From Marinobacter sp. NP-4(2019) (lineage in GTDB: Bacteria > Pseudomonadota > Gammaproteobacteria > Pseudomonadales > Oleiphilaceae): DNA of 64,000 bases. Position numbers and translations under genes: made by a program. Every line of letters begins with the position of its first letter. Positions within the stretch are counted from its first letter, which is position 1. The notes beneath the pieces are model-generated. The model was not told the DNA's origin. It saw nothing but the letters and a program-made list of their open reading frames with translations, and made no database searches. Shown here in pieces: positions 1-8,413 of the stretch. The stretch is taken from the NCBI RefSeq assembly GCF_003994855.1, contig NZ_CP034142.1, forward strand, positions 1,860,001-1,924,000. The letters are read 5' to 3'.

Positions 1-189
1 GTCCAAACTTGCGCTCCTTAAAGCTGCGTTCGATAGGGCTGCGACTCGCCGGCATCCCATTGTTCCGGTTAATTCACGGGCGGTCGTAGATCGGAGTGAT
101 GGTACCATGAAGCCAGCGTGACGATAAATTTCTCTGTAGTATGCAGCTATAGAATATTCGAACCATTCAGCGGAGGTTGTCTGCCAATT

Positions 190-2250
190 ATGGCCACTTC
201 AGAAACCGGCGCCCTCATGAAAGACGGGGCGTTCAAGGTCGATTCACCATTCCAGCCCGCCGGGGACCAGCCCAAGGCTATTGAAGGGCTGGTGGATGGT
301 ATTCAATCGGGTCTGGCGCACCAGACGCTGCTGGGGGTGACCGGCTCGGGCAAGACGTTCAGCATTGCCAATGTGATCCAGCAGGTTCAACGACCGACCA
401 TCATCATGGCTCACAACAAGACTCTGGCGGCGCAGCTGTATGGGGAGTTCCGGGAGTTCTTTCCGGACAATGCCGTTGAGTACTTCGTTTCCTATTACGA
501 CTACTATCAGCCGGAAGCCTATGTGCCTTCCTCGGACACCTTTATCGAAAAGGATGCGTCCATCAACGAGCACATCGAGCAGATGAGGCTGTCGGCGACC
601 AAGGCCTTGCTGGAGCGGCCGGACGCGATCATTGTGGCCACGGTCTCCTCGATTTACGGCCTGGGCGATCCGCAGTCCTACCTGAAAATGATGTTGCACC
701 TGGACCGCGGCGACCAGATCGATCAGCGCGATATTCTACGCCGGCTGGCCGAGCTGCAGTACACCCGGAATGATGTCGAGTTCCACCGGGCCAATTACCG
801 GGTCAGGGGCGATGTCATCGATGTGTTCCCGGCGGAATCGGAGAAAGAGGCCATTCGGATCGAGTTGTTCGATGACGAGGTGGAAAACCTGAGCTATTTC
901 GATCCGCTCACCGGTGAGGTGCTGCGGCGGGTGCCCCGGGTCACGATCTATCCCAAGTCCCACTATGTCACCCCGAGGCAGACTGTGCTGGATGCGGTCG
1001 AGCGTATCAAGGTGGAGCTGGACGAACGGCTGCAGCAGTTGCGGGACAATAACCGGTTGGTGGAAGCCCAACGTCTGGAAGAGCGCACCCGCTACGACAT
1101 CGAGATGATGATGGAGCTGGGCTACTGCAACGGCATCGAGAACTACTCCCGCTATCTCTCTGGCCGCCGTCCCGGTGAGGCGCCGCCCACGCTGTTCGAT
1201 TACCTGCCGCCCAACGCCTTGCTGGTGGTGGACGAGTCTCACGTTACCATTCCCCAGATCGGCGCCATGTACAAGGGCGACCGGTCCCGCAAGGAAACCC
1301 TGGTGGAGTACGGTTTCCGCTTGCCGTCAGCCTTGGACAACCGGCCCATGCGGTTCGATGAATGGGAGCGGATTGCGCCCCAGATGATCTTCGTTTCCGC
1401 TACTCCAGGCAACTATGAGGCCGAACACGCGGGCCAGGTGGTTGAGCAGGTGGTGCGGCCGACCGGACTGTTGGACCCGGAGATTGAAGTTCGTCCTGCG
1501 TCCACCCAGGTGGACGATCTGTTGTCGGAAATCCGCGCCCGTACAGCTGTGAATGAGCGAGTGCTGGTCACCACCCTGACCAAACGCATGGCGGAGGATC
1601 TAACGGACTTCCTGATGGAGCACGATATCCGTGTTCGTTACCTGCACTCGGACATCGATACGGTTGAGCGGGTGGAAATCATTCGCGACCTGCGCCGGGG
1701 TGAGTTTGACGTGCTGGTGGGCATCAACCTGCTGAGGGAAGGTCTGGACATGCCAGAGGTATCCCTGGTGGCGATCCTGGACGCCGACAAGGAAGGTTTC
1801 CTGCGGTCCGAACGCTCACTGATCCAGACCATTGGCCGTGCTGCGCGGAACGTGCATGGCAAGGCGATTCTTTACGGCGACCGCATTACCGGTTCCATGC
1901 AGCGGGCCATTGACGAGACCGAGCGCCGGCGCGCCAAACAGGAAGCCCACAACCTGGAACAGGGCATTACGCCCCAGGGTCTGAACAAGAAGATTGCCGA
2001 TATCATGGAGGGCGCTGGTGGTGGCGGTCGCGGTCGCCGCAGGGCCGAACGGCCCGGTGAGAAAGCGGCGGAAGAAGCCGAGAAGTACCGCGCCAGGACC
2101 GGTAACAAGTCGCCTCAGGAAGTGCTCAAGGAAGTGGCGCGTCTGGAGGACGAAATGTACAAGGCGGCTTCGGAGCTGGATTTCGAGACCGCCGCCCGAC
2201 TGCGGGACGATATTACCGAGCTGAAAGAGGCCGCGCTGCGGACCGGGTAG
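190..2250 (+). CDS. uvrB: UvrABC excinuclease subunit B
   Basis: UvrB is the damage-verifying helicase-like subunit of nucleotide excision repair; it is loaded by UvrA and recruits UvrC in the cytoplasm. Seen here: Walker A GVTGSGKT near residue 50, the beta-hairpin segment YYDYYQPEAYVPSSDTF near residue 100, a VVDESHVT Walker B-type motif, helicase motif ATLTKRMAED-like block, IGRAARN near residue 540, and a C-terminal UVR coiled-coil motif (DEMYKAASELDFETAARLRD). At 686 aa it is close to the usual 670. The ATG at 190 follows GGAGG by 13 nt; an in-frame GTG at 118 and an ATG at 217 are possible but have no better ribosome site. Its last 38 bases overlap the end of the convergent GNAT/C39 gene. 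Confidence 0.97.
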   Translation: MATSETGALMKDGAFKVDSPFQPAGDQPKAIEGLVDGIQSGLAHQTLLGVTGSGKTFSIANVIQQVQRPTIIMAHNKTLAAQLYGEFREFFPDNAVEYFVSYYDYYQPEAYVPSSDTFIEKDASINEHIEQMRLSATKALLERPDAIIVATVSSIYGLGDPQSYLKMMLHLDRGDQIDQRDILRRLAELQYTRNDVEFHRANYRVRGDVIDVFPAESEKEAIRIELFDDEVENLSYFDPLTGEVLRRVPRVTIYPKSHYVTPRQTVLDAVERIKVELDERLQQLRDNNRLVEAQRLEERTRYDIEMMMELGYCNGIENYSRYLSGRRPGEAPPTLFDYLPPNALLVVDESHVTIPQIGAMYKGDRSRKETLVEYGFRLPSALDNRPMRFDEWERIAPQMIFVSATPGNYEAEHAGQVVEQVVRPTGLLDPEIEVRPASTQVDDLLSEIRARTAVNERVLVTTLTKRMAEDLTDFLMEHDIRVRYLHSDIDTVERVEIIRDLRRGEFDVLVGINLLREGLDMPEVSLVAILDADKEGFLRSERSLIQTIGRAARNVHGKAILYGDRITGSMQRAIDETERRRAKQEAHNLEQGITPQGLNKKIADIMEGAGGGGRGRRRAERPGEKAAEEAEKYRARTGNKSPQEVLKEVARLEDEMYKAASELDFETAARLRDDITELKEAALRTG

Positions 2251-3367
2251 CGTCCTGTCGTTTCGGACCGACAATGACGGCCGCCTGCAACGGCTGCTGG
2301 CTACCGTAGCGGGACATCTTGTCAAAGACCCGGCGATCGATGGGCAGGTACTGTTTGTCCGCCACAGTTTCACCGGCTTCGACATCGATTTCCGGATCGT
2401 GGATGTACACGAACTGGTCATCGATGGCGCAGACCGTGACCCAGTGGGGAACACGGCTGCGGTTCAATTGCCAGGTGCTGATCAGGATGACCGGGACGCG
2501 CCCCTCCTGCAGGGCTGTTTCCATGCCCGCCAGTGTCAGCGGGTCATGGTGAAGCTGGATGCCGGTCTGGCCGATGTCATGCAAAAAGCCCTCGTGCACC
2601 AATTCCAGTACCCGTTTCTTGTCGTCGTTCCTCACCGTGTCCTTGAACAACGCTCCTTCCTTGCTGATCCAGGCACTGGCGTGAAATCCCCGGTTCCAGG
2701 CTGACAGCGCCAGGCCGTGGGGGCCACAGCCGCCGTGGCCGGCCAGCATGAAAATAGTGGTGGCTTCGCGCCACAGTTTCAGTTCTTCCAGGGTGGTCAC
2801 CGGCTGGTGATCGTCCAGGGTTGCCATGGCCATGATCAATGCCGCCGGACCACAGGAAAACTCAGTGGTCTGCGGGTAATAGGGGACTTTCGGAAACTTG
2901 CGGGACGGTTCATAGAACAGGATGCGCCGCTCGAAACGCAGGGCATCGCCGTGGTCTTCATAGTAGTCCCGGTAAGTCCCGAACTGACGATACCCCAGAC
3001 GTTTGTAGAGGTTGATGGCGGCGTCGTTGTCCTCGCGCACTTCCAGGCGCATCACGATGCGATCCGCCTCAACCGCCTCTCTCTCAGCTTCCCGCACCAG
3101 CTTTTCACCAAGGCCCCGCCCCCGGGCCACCGGGGAGACGGCAATGGAATAGATGCGTGCAAGCCGGGTGGCCGCGTTCATCAGCACCAGGCAGTAGCCA
3201 ACCAGTCCACCATCAAGCTCGGCAACAATCAGCCGGTCCCGGGGCATCTCCAGGAAACGCCGGAAACTCCGCCGGGAGAGGCGGTCATCGCGGAAACATC
3301 GGTGTTCCAGCTGTATCAAGGCATCCAGGTCATCGCTGGTGGCCTGGCGTAGGATCGGATCGGACAT
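2213..3367 (-). CDS. GNAT acetyltransferase fused to C39-like cysteine peptidase
   Basis: Two-domain protein of about 384 aa. Residues 5-150 form a GNAT domain with the acetyl-CoA loop VARGRGLGEKLV. Residues 160-370 look like a papain-fold C39 peptidase domain: the Cys lies in EFSCGPAAL, the His in VPHWVTV, and an acidic residue follows in YIHDPE. It is divergent from the RimK-like ATP-grasp gene that starts at 3564, and this pairing is, to my knowledge, conserved in Pseudomonas-like bacteria. Inference: the pair makes and trims or acylates a peptide tag or peptide-like metabolite. The substrate is unknown. An alternative ATG lies at 3388. The 3' end overlaps uvrB by 38 nt in antisense. Confidence 0.85.
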   Translation of the reverse strand: MSDPILRQATSDDLDALIQLEHRCFRDDRLSRRSFRRFLEMPRDRLIVAELDGGLVGYCLVLMNAATRLARIYSIAVSPVARGRGLGEKLVREAEREAVEADRIVMRLEVREDNDAAINLYKRLGYRQFGTYRDYYEDHGDALRFERRILFYEPSRKFPKVPYYPQTTEFSCGPAALIMAMATLDDHQPVTTLEELKLWREATTIFMLAGHGGCGPHGLALSAWNRGFHASAWISKEGALFKDTVRNDDKKRVLELVHEGFLHDIGQTGIQLHHDPLTLAGMETALQEGRVPVILISTWQLNRSRVPHWVTVCAIDDQFVYIHDPEIDVEAGETVADKQYLPIDRRVFDKMSRYGSQQPLQAAVIVGPKRQDATRSAARPLSAR

Positions 3368-3563
3368 AAGCGTGGTGCTCTGGTACATCGTGGCCGGGTG
3401 TGCTCGTGTGCTTCCCGTATCAGGCTATTATGGTAGAGAGTCCGGTAACCGCAAATACTGTAGCCATGCGTAAAAGCACGCATCCTGAAAGGATTGTGCG
3501 GGTGTGGGGGCAGGCGTATTGTTGCCGAAATTCTGTCTGGCCTTACCTTCAGGGAGGAATGCC

Positions 3564-5063
3564 ATGTCCCGTTTGCTCATCGTTGTGGATCGCGCCAAAG
3601 ACTGGGCTCCGTATTACCCCAGTGAGGACGTTCTCACCTTTGACCAGTACCTGCAGTTCTCGGCACCGGCCTCCAGCCGTGTGCGGGTGATCAATTTGTG
3701 TCAAAGCGCAAAATATCTGAGCCGGGGCTATTACTGTTCGTTACTGGCGGAAGCCCGTGGTCACCACGTCGTACCGTCGGTGATGACCCTGAACGACCTG
3801 AGCCGCAAGGGGCTGTTTTCCCTGGAACTGGAGGAACTGGACGCGAGTGTCATTACCTGGTTGGAGGCGGCCGGTTCCGAGATTGATCCGGCCAGCGACG
3901 AACGCCACGCCACGCATGAAGTGCGTATCCGCACCTACTTTGGCCAGGCCGAACACGCGGACCTGAAACCGGTGGCACGTGCCCTGTTCGAGCGTTTTCC
4001 GTGCCCGATCCTGGAGATCGTCTTCAAGCGTCGTAAAGCATGGCAGATCGAATCCATGAAGCCGGCGGCACCGGCGGACCTGAATGAAAAAGAGCAGGAC
4101 GTTTTCGCGGCGGCGTTCGACCGCTTCAGCAGCATGGTCTGGCGTAAGCCCAGGACACGCCGGCGCTATCGTTTTGACCTGGCGGTACTGGTTAACCCGG
4201 AAGAGGAAATGCCCCCCAGCGACAAGGTGGCACTCAGCCGTTTCGAGAAGGCCGGTCGCAAGCTCGGCATCAATGTGGAACAGATCACCCGCCGCGAGTA
4301 CATGCGCCTGCCGGAATACGATGGTCTGTTCATCCGGGAAACCACGGCCATCGACCACCATACCTACCGCTTCGCCCGCAAGGCGGAAGCCGAGGGCATG
4401 GTGGTGATTGATGACCCGGTGTCGATCCTGCGTTGTACCAACAAGGTGTTCCTGGCGGATCTGCTGAAGAACAATAAGGTGCCGACCCCCAAGACCCTGA
4501 TTCTGTCGAAGGACCAGAAAGACGGTGTGGAGCAGGTGATCCGCGAGCTCGGATTTCCGGCCGTGATCAAGATCCCCGACGGAGCTTTCTCCCGAGGGGT
4601 GACCAAGGCAGAAGACGAAAAATCCCTGAAGGCGGGGCTGAAGGAACTCTTCAAGCAGTCGGCCCTGGTCTTGGCTCAAGAGTATCTGTACACCGATTAC
4701 GACTGGCGTATCGGCGTGCTGGGCGGTCGTGCCATTTACGCCTGCAAGTACTACATGGTGAAAGGCCACTGGCAGATTTATCAACACGGCGGTGCCGAAG
4801 TGGACAGCGGCGGATTCGAGACCATGCCGACCTATGAGGTACCACGAAATGTCATTCAGGCTGCCCTGAACGCCACGCGGTTGATCGGCAACGGCCTCTA
4901 TGGCGTCGATATCAAGCAGTCCGGGAACCGGGTCGCGGTTATCGAAGTCAACGACAATCCCAGCATCGATGCGGGGGTAGAGGACCGCTTTCTGGGGGGC
5001 GAGCTCTACACACTGATCATGCAGGAGTTCCTGTCCCGAATGGAGGATAACCGGCGCCGTTAA
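3564..5063 (+). CDS. RimK-like ATP-grasp ligase with N-terminal RimK-associated domain
   Basis: A 499-aa protein of the RimK-related group. The first 200 residues are the family-specific N-terminal domain (begins MSRLLIVVDRAKDWAPYY). The C-terminal 250 residues are an ATP-grasp fold: VIKIPDGAFSRGV resembles the nucleotide-binding strand and loop, DYDWRIGVLGG is in the central domain, and VIEVNDNP supplies the Mg-binding Glu/Asn. RimK enzymes join amino acids to carboxyl groups of proteins or peptides using ATP; the substrate of this long form is unknown. The start is fixed by AGGGAGGA eight bases before ATG 3564; the longer frame from 3504 lacks this. Divergent partner: the GNAT/C39 gene. Confidence 0.88.
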   Translation: MSRLLIVVDRAKDWAPYYPSEDVLTFDQYLQFSAPASSRVRVINLCQSAKYLSRGYYCSLLAEARGHHVVPSVMTLNDLSRKGLFSLELEELDASVITWLEAAGSEIDPASDERHATHEVRIRTYFGQAEHADLKPVARALFERFPCPILEIVFKRRKAWQIESMKPAAPADLNEKEQDVFAAAFDRFSSMVWRKPRTRRRYRFDLAVLVNPEEEMPPSDKVALSRFEKAGRKLGINVEQITRREYMRLPEYDGLFIRETTAIDHHTYRFARKAEAEGMVVIDDPVSILRCTNKVFLADLLKNNKVPTPKTLILSKDQKDGVEQVIRELGFPAVIKIPDGAFSRGVTKAEDEKSLKAGLKELFKQSALVLAQEYLYTDYDWRIGVLGGRAIYACKYYMVKGHWQIYQHGGAEVDSGGFETMPTYEVPRNVIQAALNATRLIGNGLYGVDIKQSGNRVAVIEVNDNPSIDAGVEDRFLGGELYTLIMQEFLSRMEDNRRR

Positions 5064-5066
5064 CCG

Positions 5067-6227
5067 TTAATGGGCGCCGTACCAGATGCGCAGACTGCCA
5101 AACCAGGGGTAGTCGGACAGCTGCCTGCTGATCTCACTGATTTTAAGCATTGGGGCATGCTCCGGGGTGTCGAAAAACAGTTCCATGTGCACCTTATTCT
5201 TCAGATAATGCAGGCGAAGCCGGGTGTGGGACGGCAGTTCCCCCATGTGTCTGGTGAGAACGTCCAGGATCTCTTCTCTGGAAGGGAGTCGTTCCGAGGT
5301 GGGCAAGTGGTCCTCGTCGTTCTCGGCATCAATGTGGAAATTGATATCCCGAATGTTCCCGAGCGCGTCTCGCATATTGGACACCACCTGCATGCCAATC
5401 TGATGCCCTTCGGACACACTGATCTCCGGACGCACCACCAAATGGACATCCAGCAGAATGTCATGCCCCATGCGGCGGCTGCGGAGTTCGTGCACGTTGC
5501 GCACACCATCGGTGTCTCGGGCAATGGTCCTCAGCATCCTGGTGTCCTCCACTGACAGTCCGGTATCGACCAGTTCCTTGACGCTGTCCCAGGTGAATTT
5601 CCAGCCGATGTGAATAACGATGCCGGCAATGACCACAGCGGCCAGAATGTCCAGCCAGATAAAGCCGATCATTGCCCCAATGGTGGAAAACAGGACGATA
5701 ACCGAGGAAAGCGCGTCTGTGCGACTGTGCCAGGCGTTGGCGATGATCAGGTCCGACCGGATCGCCTGGCCCACACGCCGGGTGTAGTGATAAATCCACT
5801 CCTTGCCAGCGACCGAGAATGCTGCTGCAACCAGTACCGGCCATTCAGGCACTTGGTCGGCTCCACCGGTAATCAGCCGCAGAATGTTGTCCCAGGCGAG
5901 AATGGCGCCGACGGCGATCAGAATGCTGCCCAGGGCCAGGGTGCCAATGGTTTCAATGCGCTGGTGGCCATATGGATGGTTCTGATCCGGCGCCTGGCGG
6001 GATACCCGCATGACTCCGAGGACGACTAAATCCGAAGCGACATCACTGAATGAGTGAATGCCATCGACAATCAGGGCCTGGGAATGAAAAAGAGCGCCGG
6101 CAATGACTTTAATGAAACCGAGCACCGCATCCAGAATCATACCGATGACTGTGACGCGCGAAGCGGCATGTCGTTCAGCGTCAAGATCGGGGCTGTAATG
6201 AACAGACGCTTTCTGAAATTGGGACAT
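5067..6227 (-). CDS. Cation diffusion facilitator (CDF) metal/proton antiporter
   Basis: A 386-aa inner-membrane CDF transporter that would export divalent metals such as Zn, Fe or Mn in exchange for protons. Six hydrophobic helices fill roughly residues 30-230. The two metal-site signatures are visible: HSFSDVASD in helix 2 and HSRTDALSS in helix 5. A cytoplasmic C-terminal domain follows (ILLDVHLVVRPEISVSEGHQI) with an added tail of about 100 residues. The start ATG at 6227 is preceded by GGAG at 10 nt; a longer frame to 6278 has no such site. It is convergent with the RimK-like gene, with 3 nt between stop codons. Metal specificity cannot be read from sequence alone. Confidence 0.9.
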   Translation of the reverse strand: MSQFQKASVHYSPDLDAERHAASRVTVIGMILDAVLGFIKVIAGALFHSQALIVDGIHSFSDVASDLVVLGVMRVSRQAPDQNHPYGHQRIETIGTLALGSILIAVGAILAWDNILRLITGGADQVPEWPVLVAAAFSVAGKEWIYHYTRRVGQAIRSDLIIANAWHSRTDALSSVIVLFSTIGAMIGFIWLDILAAVVIAGIVIHIGWKFTWDSVKELVDTGLSVEDTRMLRTIARDTDGVRNVHELRSRRMGHDILLDVHLVVRPEISVSEGHQIGMQVVSNMRDALGNIRDINFHIDAENDEDHLPTSERLPSREEILDVLTRHMGELPSHTRLRLHYLKNKVHMELFFDTPEHAPMLKISEISRQLSDYPWFGSLRIWYGAH

Positions 6228-6636
6228 TCGGTGCAATCTCCGGAAAGTTATGGAGTCATTATAGCGGTCTTGGGGCACTTTCCGTGAAGAAGGGTGAAAA
6301 CGGTACCTCTGTACGATTTATGCACATGATGACAAAACGGTGAACCTGTAACGTTTTTGTACTCGCGTGCTGGCCTGTAATGCAAAATCGCCGCAACTTG
6401 TTGATAGTAAAGGTTAAAATAACTGATCAAAAAGTGATCAATCTGTAGGCTGGCGCAGTTATCAAGGGGTGGGAACCGTTGCCCATCGATTTTCAACAGG
6501 TTTATCCACAGAAACCGTGGAAAAGCTTACCAGACGTCCACGTTACAGGCATTTACGGGGGAAATAAGTAAGTTGGAAGATGCTGTGGAAAACTTCCGGT
6601 ATACTCCGCCTCACCCAAACGCAAGGAGTTTTTTTG
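6228..6636. promoter_or_regulatory. AT-rich intergenic region with DnaA-box cluster upstream of pyrD
   Basis: This 409-bp gap between the CDF gene and pyrD has no convincing gene. It holds two exact matches to the DnaA-box consensus TTATNCACA (TTATGCACA at 6318-6326 and TTATCCACA at 6502-6510), a relaxed match on the other strand (TGTGGAAAA at 6584-6592), and a one-mismatch site at 6516-6524. Paired TGATCA sites lie near 6423-6440. The pyrD promoter must also lie here. The regulatory role is inferred from sites only. Confidence 0.45.
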
Positions 6637-7656
6637 ATGTACGGTGCTATTCGCAATCTGTTATTCCGGTTGCCTCCGGAACAGGCCCACAACTTTGCAC
6701 TTTCCGGATTGGACCTGGCTGACCGTTTTGGATTGCTGAAGCTATTGGTGCCGAAGCTTGATGCATGCCCGGTGAATGTTATGGGGCTGGAGTTTCCCAA
6801 TCCGGTGGGGTTGGCTGCCGGTCTCGACAAGAATGCCGACCATATGGATGCCCTTGGCGCCCTGGGCTTTGGATTTATCGAAGTAGGAACAGTGACGCCG
6901 CTGGCTCAACCGGGCAACCCGAAGCCGCGCATGTTCCGGTTGCCAGAACACCAGGCCATTATCAATCGCATGGGCTTCAACAACGAAGGCCTTGAGCACA
7001 TGCTGGCCAGAATAGACAAGCGTCGGTATCGGGGCATTCTCGGAATCAATGTGGGCAAGAACAAGGACACGCCCAACGACGAGTCCGAATCCGACTACCG
7101 CAAGGGCATTTCCGCTGTCTATTCCCGGGCCGATTACATCACCGTGAATGTGTCATCGCCGAACACGCCGGGCCTGCGTGACCTTCAATTCGGAGACTCC
7201 CTGAAGCGCCTGCTGGACGCGATCAAGGACGAACAGGGCAAATGCGTTGCCAGCACCGAACGCTACGTCCCCATCGCGGTCAAGATTGCACCGGATATGG
7301 ACGACGAGGGCATCCGCTTTGTAGCAGCCGCGTTGCGAAACTCCGGGCTGGATGGTGTTATCGCCACCAATACCACCATTAGCCGTGATGCGGTCCAGGG
7401 GCACCCCTATGCAGGCGAGGCTGGTGGGCTGAGTGGGGCACCCGTGCGTGCACCTTCCCTAAGGGTGATAAAGGGGTTATACGCGGAACTGGGTGAGGAA
7501 CTGCCTATTATTGGCGTAGGCGGCATTACAGATGGCGAGAGTGCGGCGGAGAAGATACGGGCCGGAGCAAAACTGGTGCAGATATATACCGGGTTTATCT
7601 ACCGGGGGCCGGCATTAATCAAAGAGGCGGTCGAGGCGATTCGCAAACTGCAGTAA
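6637..7656 (+). CDS. pyrD: Dihydroorotate dehydrogenase (quinone), class 2
   Basis: Oxidises dihydroorotate to orotate in pyrimidine synthesis, passing electrons to the quinone pool at the inner membrane. The protein has 339 aa, the usual length for class 2. Seen: the N-terminal amphipathic membrane-binding helices (YGAIRNLLFRLPPEQAHNFAL), the FMN site GLAAGLDKNAD, NRMGFNNEG, the catalytic-serine region NVSSPNTPGLRDLQ, and the C-terminal phosphate-binding GVGGI. ATG 6637 has AAGGAG at 9 nt; a longer frame from 6580 is not needed. Followed by rmf and rlmKL, an order I recall from Pseudomonas. Confidence 0.97.
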   Translation: MYGAIRNLLFRLPPEQAHNFALSGLDLADRFGLLKLLVPKLDACPVNVMGLEFPNPVGLAAGLDKNADHMDALGALGFGFIEVGTVTPLAQPGNPKPRMFRLPEHQAIINRMGFNNEGLEHMLARIDKRRYRGILGINVGKNKDTPNDESESDYRKGISAVYSRADYITVNVSSPNTPGLRDLQFGDSLKRLLDAIKDEQGKCVASTERYVPIAVKIAPDMDDEGIRFVAAALRNSGLDGVIATNTTISRDAVQGHPYAGEAGGLSGAPVRAPSLRVIKGLYAELGEELPIIGVGGITDGESAAEKIRAGAKLVQIYTGFIYRGPALIKEAVEAIRKLQ

Positions 7657-7715
7657 GTCGGTGATTCCTGGGAGGGGATAAAGGCGCAGGCTTTTTACGG
7701 GCCCAGAATGAAGGT

Positions 7716-7791
7716 GGGCCCGCTGAGCGGGCCCTTGCGGGGAATAAACCCCGTGGCGCTTCTTCGCATGATACGGGTCGGGAGGACCCGT
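7716..7791 (+). terminator. Cluster of hairpins between pyrD and rmf
   Basis: Three adjacent inverted repeats: GGGCCCGCT/AGCGGGCCC at 7716-7734, a short CGGGG/CCCCG hairpin near 7738-7753, and ACGGGTC/GACCCGT at 7773-7791 followed by a T-rich stretch. They lie between convergent pyrD and rmf and can end transcription from either side. Confidence 0.55.
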
Positions 7792-7866
7792 TTGGGTTAT
7801 TTAAGGTGTTGCGTCAAATTGTAAGTGTTGAAAGATCAGATTAAAGATCGGGGTTTATGGACTGTG

Positions 7867-8079
7867 TCACGCGGTGGTGACATTTGCGAGCTTATGGATG
7901 CCGGATACACCGGTCATGCCCTCCCATTGATCTGTGCGGCCTTCTCGCCACCCGTTTAACCATTCCTGGCGAACTTCCGCCTGCTCTATCGGGCAACTGT
8001 CTTTGGATTTACCGGACACACCGGCCAGATAACCCCGTTTAAATGCACGAGCGTACATATCTCTTTTCTGTCTTTTCAT
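7867..8079 (-). CDS. rmf: Ribosome modulation factor
   Basis: RMF binds 70S ribosomes in stationary phase and drives formation of inactive 100S dimers with HPF. The 70-aa protein begins MKRQKRDMYARAFKRGYLAG and contains the family blocks CPIEQAEVRQEWLNGWREGR, with a Pseudomonas-type C-terminal extension (GMTGVSGIHKL) that E. coli RMF (55 aa) lacks. The ATG at 8079 is preceded by GAGGA at about 5 nt, so the longer frame to 8091 is not preferred. It sits convergent to pyrD and divergent from rlmKL. Stationary-phase or ppGpp control is expected for the family; no specific site was identified. Confidence 0.95.
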   Translation of the reverse strand: MKRQKRDMYARAFKRGYLAGVSGKSKDSCPIEQAEVRQEWLNGWREGRTDQWEGMTGVSGIHKLANVTTA

Positions 8080-8413
8080 GCCGTTCCTCACTGATGGATT
8101 AACAGAACAAGCGTGTACACTTCTGCTGTAGCCCTGACAAACGGTTGCCCCCGGAAATAAACCAGACGGGGTAACTCACTATTGCCAGTTCCGGCCAGAG
8201 CAGTCAGGATCCTGTTAACGGAGAAGCTCGTAAGCTCTCCCGAACGACGCGTCTCATACAAGGTAAGTCGAACATCGCGCCGATGTACACTATTTATTTC
8301 ATCTATATGAAGCTTCTCTTATAGTTGTGTGACATAACGAAAGTGTGTTGGTCCAGAGAAAATGCGCCATTTCCATGCAGTTAGCCGAATACCGAAACCC
8401 CCGGGAGTAGAAC
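8080..8413. promoter_or_regulatory. Divergent promoter region of rmf and rlmKL
   Basis: The 334-bp gap holds no open frame that looks real. It contains an imperfect hairpin (GGAGAAGCT ... AAGCTCTCC, 8220-8240) and an AT-rich block near 8290-8345 suited to promoters. Strong promoters are expected toward rmf, but I see no consensus site I would assign with confidence. Confidence 0.3.

Noticed and set aside
120..175. Possible LexA box before uvrB (CTGTAGTATGCAG)
   Set aside because: It does not fit CTGT-N8-ACAG spacing, so SOS control is not supported by this sequence.
6228..6636. Primary replication origin
   Set aside because: DnaA boxes are present, but dnaA, dnaN, gyrB and rpmH are absent, so it is not the usual chromosomal oriC.
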